Source: Mobiluncus curtisii subsp. curtisii ATCC 35241 (GTDB lineage: Bacteria > Actinomycetota > Actinomycetes > Actinomycetales > Actinomycetaceae). From it: a stretch of 52,337 nt of DNA. The notes beneath the pieces were generated by a model. The model was not told the origin of the DNA. It made no database searches and saw only the letters and a list, made by a program, of their open reading frames with translations. The DNA is taken from assembly GCF_000146285.1 (NCBI RefSeq), contig NZ_GL385912.1, forward strand, positions 429,108-481,444, given 5' to 3'. The translations under genes and the position numbers were made by a program. This document shows, piece by piece, positions 46,171 through 52,337 of the stretch (position 1 is the stretch's first letter; every line of letters starts with the position of its first letter).

Positions 46171-47067
46171 TCACGCAATTGGCGGGTTTAGCGTCGCATA
46201 GTGCAGTGCAATGGATTCTTCCCCCCACGTGGAAAGAACGTTATTTAACAACCCCGTATCAATCATCTTTTGCAGACCGGCCTGCACGGCTTTCGCCAGT
46301 TCTGGATTATCTTTCGCAATAGCCGGACCCTGGGGAGCCACGTGGAAAGCCTCGCCCACGGTGGCAAACTTTGGATTCCGCGACTCGGCATAAGCCATAA
46401 TCGGACTCTCCCCAATAATGGCATCCAACGTTCCCGCCGCAACCTGCTGTATCAAATCTTCTTGATTATCACTTGAAACAATCTGTATAGCTGGTTTTCC
46501 AGCCTTTAAACATGATGCGCTTACATCTTGCAGTGCGTTTTCTTGGCTGGTTTCTGATTTAGCGGCTACCTTGAGTCCACAGGGATTCGCGGGATCGAAA
46601 TTCTTAGGGTTTCCCCCCTGCGTGCCGTAAATAAATCCCGCCTGAATGTAGGAAATCATATTAACCTGAGCCATCCGGCTCTTCTTAATGGTGATGGATG
46701 CCATACCAAGGTCATAAGTTCCGTCATTAACTTTGGGAATAATCGCATCGAAGTCTTCATCACTAATTTTGAGTTCCGACACCCCCATCAGCCTTGACAA
46801 GGCTTTTAAGACATCTACCTCGTAACCCGTAGGCTGATTATTGTCGTCGAGAAACATAGCGGGGGAATAAGGAATATCCATCGCTACGCGTAACGTCTCC
46901 CGGTTTGCCTGCGGAACCATCGCCACAATCTCGGGGTCAGGTTTAATGGAATCAAAATCATACGACTTGCCCCCCGCTGAATCTGAGTTTCCCATGCATG
47001 ATGCCAAGGATAAGGTCAAGAGAATGGCACCTGCCGCTGCTGGAATTTTTTTCATTACAGACCTCAT
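46171..47067 (-). CDS. Amino-acid-binding lipoprotein 2 (SBP family 3)
   Basis: 298 residues with a lipoprotein signal ending LASC and the same family-3 binding fold as the next gene. Most of the pocket region is shared, but the ligand-facing segment differs: IKKSRMAQVNMISYIQAGF here against [19 protein letters not shown], so ligands may differ. GGAGGAG precedes the ATG by ten bases. It is the first gene of the operon with lipoprotein 1 and receptor E; an 84-bp gap to the next gene may hold a second promoter (TACTAT near 46130 on the minus strand). Confidence 0.9.
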   Translation of the reverse strand: MRSVMKKIPAAAGAILLTLSLASCMGNSDSAGGKSYDFDSIKPDPEIVAMVPQANRETLRVAMDIPYSPAMFLDDNNQPTGYEVDVLKALSRLMGVSELKISDEDFDAIIPKVNDGTYDLGMASITIKKSRMAQVNMISYIQAGFIYGTQGGNPKNFDPANPCGLKVAAKSETSQENALQDVSASCLKAGKPAIQIVSSDNQEDLIQQVAAGTLDAIIGESPIMAYAESRNPKFATVGEAFHVAPQGPAIAKDNPELAKAVQAGLQKMIDTGLLNNVLSTWGEESIALHYATLNPPIA

Positions 47068-47151
47068 TATCTTTATTCTCCTCCCCAGGGGAAACAGTCT
47101 ACGATGTTTACATTAACATGGTACCGCTGGGGTGGAAAGATAAGAATATTT

Positions 47152-47667
47152 TCAGGAATTTGTCCGGTCTAAAATCTCCAAGACATGCCCCAATACCGGT
47201 GTGAGGACCTCTATCGTGTCCCGCACCGCACCCGGAGAACCGGGGGCGCACACCACCAGTGCGGCTCCCGCCTGCCGCGTGGAAATCCCCACCACCGGAC
47301 GAGACAGCATCCCCAGAGGCGCAGCCTGCCGATTACGTTCTAGTAGCGCGGCTTCGGCGCCGCTTAAACGTGCTACCACCAGGCTCTCCACAGCTTCAGG
47401 AGTGAGGTCACGCGGGCTAATCCCCGTCCCTCCCGTCGTAAAGACTAATCGCGCACCACTGTGGCACGCTGCCGCTACGGCCTGGTGCACAGAATCCACA
47501 CCATCAGGAACCACCATCGGCCCGCTCAGCACAAATCCCAGTTCAGACAACATTTCTACCGCCAACGGACCGGACCGATCCGAGTTCACACCCGCAGAAA
47601 CGGAATCAGAAACCGTAATGACGTAAGCCGGTGTCTCCGGCGGTAACGATTGGGCAGCATGAGTCAT
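47152..47667 (-). CDS. mogA: Molybdopterin adenylyltransferase (MogA/MoaB family)
   Basis: 171 residues. The core VITVSDSVSAG, LVFTTGGTGISPRDLTPEA (the TTGGTG block is diagnostic) and VVCAPGSPGAVRDTIEVL identify it. It adenylates molybdopterin before metal insertion by MoeA. It overlaps moaC by 4 bp. MogA and MoaB are hard to separate from sequence alone. Confidence 0.9.
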   Translation of the reverse strand: MTHAAQSLPPETPAYVITVSDSVSAGVNSDRSGPLAVEMLSELGFVLSGPMVVPDGVDSVHQAVAAACHSGARLVFTTGGTGISPRDLTPEAVESLVVARLSGAEAALLERNRQAAPLGMLSRPVVGISTRQAGAALVVCAPGSPGAVRDTIEVLTPVLGHVLEILDRTNS

Positions 47668-48146
47668 GATTCTCGCTCCCAGGTCCCCGAACGACCGCCG
47701 GACTTATAAGTCACGAAGGCTTCCCGTAAAGTAATCTGGCGATCTACCCCTTTTAGCATGTCCACCAGCGCCAATGCTCCCACGGTTACCGCGGTCAGAG
47801 CCTCCATCTCAACTCCGGTACGTTCTACGCACTTCACCGTAGAACGCAGAATCACCTCGTTGCCTTCCGAGGTGATGTCTAGGGCAACATAGGTAATCCC
47901 CAAGGGGTGTGCCAGCGGGAGCAGCTCCGGGGTGCGTTTCACCGCCTGGATACCGGCGATGCGCGCCACCGCTAGGGCGTCTCCTTTCGGGACACGATTA
48001 TCGCGTAAAGCCGCGGCTACCTGGGGCGACACGCTGACTATGGCTTGCGCACGCGCTTCGCGCAACGTTTCATTTTTCGCTGACACGTCCACCATCCGAG
48101 CCTCGCCGTGTTCGTTCAGGTGGTTCATGGGTAGGGTATTTTCCAT
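47664..48146 (-). CDS. moaC: Cyclic pyranopterin monophosphate synthase
   Basis: About 160 residues from ATG at 48146, seven bases after GGGGAG; an earlier GTG adds seven codons. The blocks MVDVSAK, ELLPLAHPLGITYVALDI and VERTGVEMEALTAVTVGALALVDMLKGVDR are those of MoaC. It completes the first stage of molybdenum cofactor synthesis with MoaA, which is not in the window. It is translationally coupled to mogA through a 4-bp overlap and diverges from tatB. Confidence 0.94.
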   Translation of the reverse strand: MENTLPMNHLNEHGEARMVDVSAKNETLREARAQAIVSVSPQVAAALRDNRVPKGDALAVARIAGIQAVKRTPELLPLAHPLGITYVALDITSEGNEVILRSTVKCVERTGVEMEALTAVTVGALALVDMLKGVDRQITLREAFVTYKSGGRSGTWERES

Positions 48147-48231
48147 CACAAGTCTCCCCGTAAACACCCCAGTTCGGGGTCTGTTTCCTCATCTGACCCT
48201 TTTAATATATGCAGGAAATTGTTTCCCTGAC

Positions 48232-48237
48232 TAGAAT
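48232..48237 (+). promoter_or_regulatory. Candidate -10 element of tatB, leaderless message likely
   Basis: TAGAAT ends six bases before the GTG start of tatB. Transcription would begin at or within a base or two of the start codon, and no ribosome site is visible. The -35 side is not consensus. Confidence 0.45.
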
Positions 48238-48243
48238 TGTCAC

Positions 48244-48675
48244 GTGGAATTTTTTGGGATAAGCGGTTCGGAGCTGCTGCTCATTTTAGTCGTAGGCGTC
48301 ATCGTCATTGGTCCACGGAACGCGGCTCAGGCTCTGCTCTGGTTCAAAAAAGTCATCGAGTGGTTGCGGGAATGGTCCGCTCGGCTACGCGAAGAAGCAA
48401 ATTTCACCAAGTCCGGCTTGAGCGTTGACTTAAGCAGCTTTGATCCACGAGAATACGACCCCCGCAAGATGATTAAAGACGCCGTCGCCGAAGAAATGCA
48501 GCTGTGGATGGAACAAGTCGCTGACATAGAAAAAGCCGCTAGCACCGAGAAAACCGTCACCACTGACCTTGTGACGAAAAAATCCACAGACACCCCCAAA
48601 CCATCGATTGACTCTGCCCCCGGCGATTCCCCCACGGAGCCACCAGCTGCCCCCCGGCAAGAAAAGCCCGCGTAA
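48244..48675 (+). CDS. tatB: Sec-independent protein translocase TatB
   Basis: 143 residues, starting FGISGSELLLILVVGVIVIGPRN, the membrane helix and hinge typical of actinobacterial TatB. An amphipathic helix follows, then a long charged Pro/Thr/Ser-rich tail. TatB with TatC recognises twin-arginine signals of folded exported proteins. The GTG start appears leaderless. tatA and tatC follow, which makes a full Tat set. Confidence 0.92.
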   Translation: MEFFGISGSELLLILVVGVIVIGPRNAAQALLWFKKVIEWLREWSARLREEANFTKSGLSVDLSSFDPREYDPRKMIKDAVAEEMQLWMEQVADIEKAASTEKTVTTDLVTKKSTDTPKPSIDSAPGDSPTEPPAAPRQEKPA

Positions 48676-48720
48676 ACTGGTAAGCTGGTAATGATTTAGC
48701 CAGTTAAAAAGGAGAAACTT

Positions 48721-48987
48721 ATGGTTCCGGCGCATGTGATGTTGTTCAGCGTAAGCCCCTTGGTGTGGATTACTGTCATCATTATTTTGGTCGTGGTTTT
48801 TGGTGCCTCGAAGCTGCCGGAGATTGCTCGCAACGTAGGCAAGTCTGCGAAAGTCCTGAAAGAAGAACTCAACGATTTGACCGAGGACACCAAATCTGAC
48901 GGCAGAGTAATTGAGGGTCAGAATGACACCACTGCGGACAATTCCGCGAAAACTGACCCGACTTCTGGCAACGGTGCCGCTCAGTAA
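48721..48987 (+). CDS. tatA: Sec-independent protein translocase TatA
   Basis: 88 residues with a single N-terminal helix, then FGASKLPEIARNVGKSAKVLKEEL, the TatA hinge and amphipathic helix. TatA forms the pore through which folded proteins pass. AAGGAG precedes the ATG by seven bases. It is 45 bp after tatB and 8 bp before tatC. Confidence 0.93.
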   Translation: MVPAHVMLFSVSPLVWITVIIILVVVFGASKLPEIARNVGKSAKVLKEELNDLTEDTKSDGRVIEGQNDTTADNSAKTDPTSGNGAAQ

Positions 48988-48995
48988 TCCCGCGC

Positions 48996-49763
48996 GTGCC
49001 TGCTGAGAAATTACCTGACAAGAAACGTGATGCCCGCTCTGAAGGCGTCATGTCAGTCACCGCTCACCTCGCTGAGCTGCGCAGACGTCTGATTTGGTCA
49101 TTTGTGGGCATCGCCCTGGCGACAATTGGGGGATGGTTTCTCTACGAATTCGCGCTGGCGCACATCACTGCCCCCATGAAAGACGTCGCTGGCGCGAACC
49201 TAAACTTTCAAACTATCGGCGCGGCGTTTGACCTGAAAATCCGCGTGTCCCTGTGGTTGGGGGTGCTGCTGGCTTCACCGTGGTGGATTTTTCAGCTAGT
49301 GGCTTTCATCTGGCCCGGTCTGCGACGCCGAGAACGCCTGTGGATGTTGATATTCGGTGTCGCTGGTGTCATCTTGTTCGCTGCCGGAGCAGTTTTCGGC
49401 GATTGGACCGCACCGCGAGCCGTGTCGATTCTGTCCTCGTTCACTCCCCCGGATTCGGCGATGCTGCTACAGGCAGATTCCTATATCAAGTTCTATATTC
49501 GCCTGGTTTTAGCGTTCGGGATTTCTTTCCTGATTCCCGAGATTTTGGTCATGCTGAACTTCCTGGGGGTGCTCAAAGCCCGCACCATGTTAAAGGGCTG
49601 GCGTTGGGCAACCATGGTGGCGTTTATTTTTTCGGCTATCGCCAACCCACTGCCAACTCCGTGGCCCGTCATTTTGCAGGCCTCCGCCCTGTTGGCACTG
49701 TATTTCCTGGCGGTTGGAATCGCGGCGCTCCACGATTGGCTCCGTTCCCGGAACGCTACCTAA
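48996..49763 (+). CDS. tatC: Sec-independent protein translocase TatC
   Basis: 255 residues with six membrane helices. The N-terminal MSVTAHLAELRRRLI is the conserved signal-recognition block, and FLIPEILVMLNFLGV carries the conserved loop glutamate. TatC binds the twin-arginine signal with TatB. The GTG start at 48996 gives the extended N-terminus common in actinobacteria, but an ATG at 49050 has AAGG five bases upstream and is an alternative. It faces moeA convergently. Confidence 0.94.
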   Translation: MPAEKLPDKKRDARSEGVMSVTAHLAELRRRLIWSFVGIALATIGGWFLYEFALAHITAPMKDVAGANLNFQTIGAAFDLKIRVSLWLGVLLASPWWIFQLVAFIWPGLRRRERLWMLIFGVAGVILFAAGAVFGDWTAPRAVSILSSFTPPDSAMLLQADSYIKFYIRLVLAFGISFLIPEILVMLNFLGVLKARTMLKGWRWATMVAFIFSAIANPLPTPWPVILQASALLALYFLAVGIAALHDWLRSRNAT

Positions 49764-49790
49764 GCCCCGCAGTTCCGTGCCTCTCCGAGG

Positions 49791-51047
49791 TTAAATTTCG
49801 ATGACTTTCACAATCGACCACGGCGCCACAGACTCAACATCCCGGTCAATCAGCATCAAGGCGTTCGCTTTATGCAGCGAAGCCACCAAGTGTGACTTCG
49901 ACCCCAAGCGGTGAGTACGCTGCACCGTGGGGGTTTCCCCCGGCTGTCCCGGCGTCAAACGGACGGGCACCACCTGGACTTTCCCACGTGGCGAAGTCCA
50001 CTCCTCCACTACGGTCGCTTCCCGGCAGACATGCGCCTGGTCAGGATCCCGACCACTGAGTTTCGCCAGAACTGGCAGCACAAACAGATGCCAGGAAACA
50101 AAAACCGAAACCGGGTTTCCCGGCAGGGTCAACACCGGGACGCGGCGCCCCCCACTTGCCTCGACGAAGCCGTAACCTTGAGGTTTGCCCGGTTGTAAAG
50201 CAACTCGTGCAAAATGGAATCCCCATTCACTGACGCCCTGTTTCACCACTTCATACGCGCCGGCAGAAACCCCTCCCGAAGTCACGACCAAGTCGCTCGT
50301 CTCTGCAACCTGGCGCAAGGTTTCTCTAAACTGTGCCACATCATCCCCGCATTGTCCTGCAAAGCTCACCTCCGCCTGAGCCACACGTGCCAAGGCTGCT
50401 GCCAGAGACGAGTTAGAATCCGGAATCATCGACCCTTCCAGCGATGCCCCCGCCCCTGCCAGTTCAGAACCGGTGGCAATAATTCCCACCCGCACCCGTG
50501 GGAACGCCGTAACTTTGGCATAGCCTCCCGAGATAGCCGAAGCAATCGCCCCCGGACTCATGACCTCGCCAGCAGCCAGGACTTCGCTGCCCACCGGCAG
50601 ATCCTCACCTACCCGACGCACGTTCGCCCCAGCTCGCGGAACACGATGAATAGTGACCTGTTCCGGTAGCGGAACCGGACCGGGCTTTTGATCCGTGTCC
50701 TCCACTTTCACCACCGTGTCCGCCCCCGCGGGCATTTTTGCGCCGGTCATAATCCGCCACGCCTGACCCGGCTGGCAATCCGCGCTCGGATCTGTGCCCG
50801 CCGGAATATCGCCCGCCACCGGCAATGTTACAGAACCGTCAACCGGCAGCCCCGCACTGTTGAAAGCGAAGCCGTCCATCGCCGAGTTCGTAAAGGGCGG
50901 AACCGACAGCCGGGAGATGACGGGTTCTGCCAAAGTCAGCCCCAAAGAGTCGCCCACGGGAAGCTCCCGCGGGGTTAGGGGAACGATTTCAGCCAGGAGA
51001 CTCGCCAAAAAGTCTTGGTAATCAAGCAATTTTTCGGTGTTACTCAT
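49791..51047 (-). CDS. moeA: Molybdopterin molybdenumtransferase
   Basis: 418 residues. NSAMDGFAFN, GIIATGSELAGAG, TSGGVSAGAYEVVKQG and LPGNPVSVFVSWHLF are the four MoeA blocks, and the C-terminal beta barrel starts near residue 340. It inserts molybdate into adenylated molybdopterin made by MogA. It overlaps the moaE-moeB fusion gene by 4 bp and is the last gene of that transcript in view. Confidence 0.95.
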   Translation of the reverse strand: MSNTEKLLDYQDFLASLLAEIVPLTPRELPVGDSLGLTLAEPVISRLSVPPFTNSAMDGFAFNSAGLPVDGSVTLPVAGDIPAGTDPSADCQPGQAWRIMTGAKMPAGADTVVKVEDTDQKPGPVPLPEQVTIHRVPRAGANVRRVGEDLPVGSEVLAAGEVMSPGAIASAISGGYAKVTAFPRVRVGIIATGSELAGAGASLEGSMIPDSNSSLAAALARVAQAEVSFAGQCGDDVAQFRETLRQVAETSDLVVTSGGVSAGAYEVVKQGVSEWGFHFARVALQPGKPQGYGFVEASGGRRVPVLTLPGNPVSVFVSWHLFVLPVLAKLSGRDPDQAHVCREATVVEEWTSPRGKVQVVPVRLTPGQPGETPTVQRTHRLGSKSHLVASLHKANALMLIDRDVESVAPWSIVKVIEI

Positions 51048-52276
51048 GATTTCTCTCCTTTACGGTCACCAGTCTCACCAGACGGGGTTTCGGAATAGTT
51101 TGGGTTCGGGAATTGGGCAGCAGCGCGAGTCGAATAATCCACCACGTTCCATTTGCCCCTGCGGGCATCCCCAATAACCAGGCGTCCGATTAGGGGTTCG
51201 CCCCAACCGGCAACCATCTTCAGGACCTCGGTAGCCATCAGCGACCCAGCTTGCCCGCAAACCGGGCCGAGAATACCCACAGTAGCCGAGTCTGGAGTAC
51301 TCTCGGGCGGAGGCGGAGTCGGATACAACGTGCGCAAACACGTCCCGACCGCTGGAGAAAACACGCTGACCTCGAAGTTTGTTCCGACTGCGGAGCCCCA
51401 CACCAGGGGGCGGGATAACTTCGCACAAGTGTCAGAAATCAGGTATTTCGAAGCAAACGTATCGGTAGCATCCACCACCAGGTCATATCGAGAGATAATC
51501 GCGGCGGCGTTCTGTGCATCCAACGAAGGCTCCGCACTGACATTCACCTCGGGATTCAACGCGCGGACGGTGGCAGCGGCAGAAGCCGTTTTTAGCTCGC
51601 CTTGGCGGTTAAACGGGTGAATGACTTGGCGCCCCAAGTTGCTCAAACTCACCGTGTCACCGTCAGCAATCCCCAGGGCTCCCCCCGCCGCAGACAGACC
51701 GACCCCGGCAGCAGCAAGGTACGCAATGATGGGCGAACCCAGCCCACCAGCGCCAACCACCAGGACTTTTGCACTCATAACACGATCCTGACCGGACGCC
51801 CCAAACCCTGGAATCGCACAGTGGGCAGCGTAGCGGCTCTGGGGCTGAAAGTCCGTATCGACGTTCGACCACGCCGCATCACCCTCGGAAAAAACCTGTT
51901 TCTTCCAGACAGGAACCCGGTCTTTAACGGCATCAATCAGCCAAGACACCGTAGAAAAAGCAGCTCGTCGGTGCGCGGCAGAAACCCCCGCCAAAACAGC
52001 TACTTCACCAATCGACAGGTGCCCCACACGATGCAGCACCGCCACCTCCTGGACACCAGGAACCGCGCTGGCCTCACTGGCAATCTGTTGCAATTCGCCG
52101 GCAGCATCCGGGTGAGCGCTATAGGTAATCGCCTCCACCCCGCGCCCCTGGTCATGGTTGCGCACCCGACCGATGAACACGAGCTGACACCCAGCTTCGG
52201 GCGCGGTAAAGCTCGCCTCAAACCTAGCCGGGTCCAAAGTCTCATCGGTCAAGTCCGCTTGCAGTATGGTCGCCAA
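51044..52276 (-). CDS. MoaE-MoeB/ThiF fusion for molybdopterin synthesis
   Basis: 410 residues. The first 140 are MoaE, the large subunit of molybdopterin synthase, with CQLVFIGRVRNHDQG and the catalytic-lysine region KDRVPVWKKQVF. From about 165 onward there is a ThiF/MoeB-type E1 domain with the ATP site VVGAGGLGSPIIAYLAAAGV and DATDTFASKY. The usual zinc pair in PCYRCLFP is reduced to TCLRTLYP, and the cysteine expected in PSCAEAGVLG is Ser-Ala (PDSATVGILG). The TTG start at 52276 follows AGGAGA. The partner MoaD is not in the window. It is coupled to moeA by a 4-bp overlap. Genes further upstream are cut off. Confidence 0.88.
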   Translation of the reverse strand: MATILQADLTDETLDPARFEASFTAPEAGCQLVFIGRVRNHDQGRGVEAITYSAHPDAAGELQQIASEASAVPGVQEVAVLHRVGHLSIGEVAVLAGVSAAHRRAAFSTVSWLIDAVKDRVPVWKKQVFSEGDAAWSNVDTDFQPQSRYAAHCAIPGFGASGQDRVMSAKVLVVGAGGLGSPIIAYLAAAGVGLSAAGGALGIADGDTVSLSNLGRQVIHPFNRQGELKTASAAATVRALNPEVNVSAEPSLDAQNAAAIISRYDLVVDATDTFASKYLISDTCAKLSRPLVWGSAVGTNFEVSVFSPAVGTCLRTLYPTPPPPESTPDSATVGILGPVCGQAGSLMATEVLKMVAGWGEPLIGRLVIGDARRGKWNVVDYSTRAAAQFPNPNYSETPSGETGDRKGEKS

Positions 52277-52337
52277 AGAGTCTCCTATGAATTGATTTTT
52301 GCGTTAGTTGGATGTGCGGTTCAGGGGCACTCCCTTT
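52277..52337. other. Right edge of the window
   Basis: Only 61 bases remain. They carry the ribosome site of the fusion gene (AGGAGA on the minus strand) and no other visible feature. Confidence 0.5.

Noticed and set aside
49743-49755. Palindrome CGTTCCCGGAACG at the end of tatC
   Set aside because: It is coding sequence, the stem is too short to function with a one-base loop and no T-run follows.
1-52337. tRNA, rRNA, CRISPR arrays, prophage or transposase genes
   Set aside because: I read through the intergenic regions and found no tRNA cloverleaf, repeat-spacer array or mobile-element protein. Small non-coding RNAs cannot be excluded by eye.

Overview
The window reads as a chromosomal segment of a motile actinobacterium with moderate G+C. 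A member of the Actinomycetaceae such as Mobiluncus is my best guess. This is inference from gene content: a cysteine-free actinobacterial L32, a DtxR/IdeR-type iron box, a two-domain LeuA, TatB/TatA/TatC, ThrE- and AspT-type exporters and five chemoreceptors, which are uncommon in this phylum. Every protein-coding gene looks chromosomal. I saw no rRNA, tRNA, CRISPR array, transposase or prophage gene.

Layout. (1) 1-6654: an iron-box-controlled operon on the + strand with an ECF transporter S component, a fused A-A-T energising module, and two exporter-fold ABC half-transporters of the IrtAB/YbtPQ kind. (2) 6848-13561: housekeeping genes: PfkB sugar kinase, GNAT, a minus-strand run HAD phosphatase > orphan DNA methyltransferase > U32 protein, rpmF, yigZ and cysK. 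(3) 13784-16092: cysE, then an AT-rich patch with a frameshifted secreted S1 protease and a structured inverted-repeat element that resembles a MITE. (4) 16093-17619: uppS and recO. (5) 17791-29810: two pairs of chemoreceptor genes interleaved with leuA (with a Leu-rich leader peptide), a TNT-like NADase-fold protein, and cimA. (6) 29922-33343: acyltransferase-3/SGNH protein, DUF4870 protein, and an unknown gene at the end of the next operon. (7) 33358-40096: the minus-strand operon ilvB-ilvN-ilvC-DMT exporter-leuB-ilvE, preceded by a terminator-like attenuator hairpin. (8) 40375-43502: ThrE-type and AspT-type exporters. (9) 43511-47067: a minus-strand operon of two duplicated amino-acid-binding lipoproteins and one chemoreceptor, with no transporter subunits. 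(10) 47152-52276: molybdenum cofactor genes (moaC, mogA, moeA and a moaE-moeB fusion) around a complete tatB-tatA-tatC cluster.

How it fits together. leuA, leuB, ilvBNC, ilvE and cimA cover most of leucine, isoleucine and valine synthesis, with citramalate synthase suggesting a threonine-independent route to 2-oxobutyrate. Three different exporter families sit in or next to this set. The Tat genes and the Mo-cofactor genes are functionally linked, because many molybdoenzymes are exported folded through Tat. The most promising unusual items are the iron-boxed ECF plus IrtAB-like operon, the TNT-like protein fused to helical repeats, the binding-protein/chemoreceptor operon without a transporter, and the exporter embedded in the branched-chain operon.
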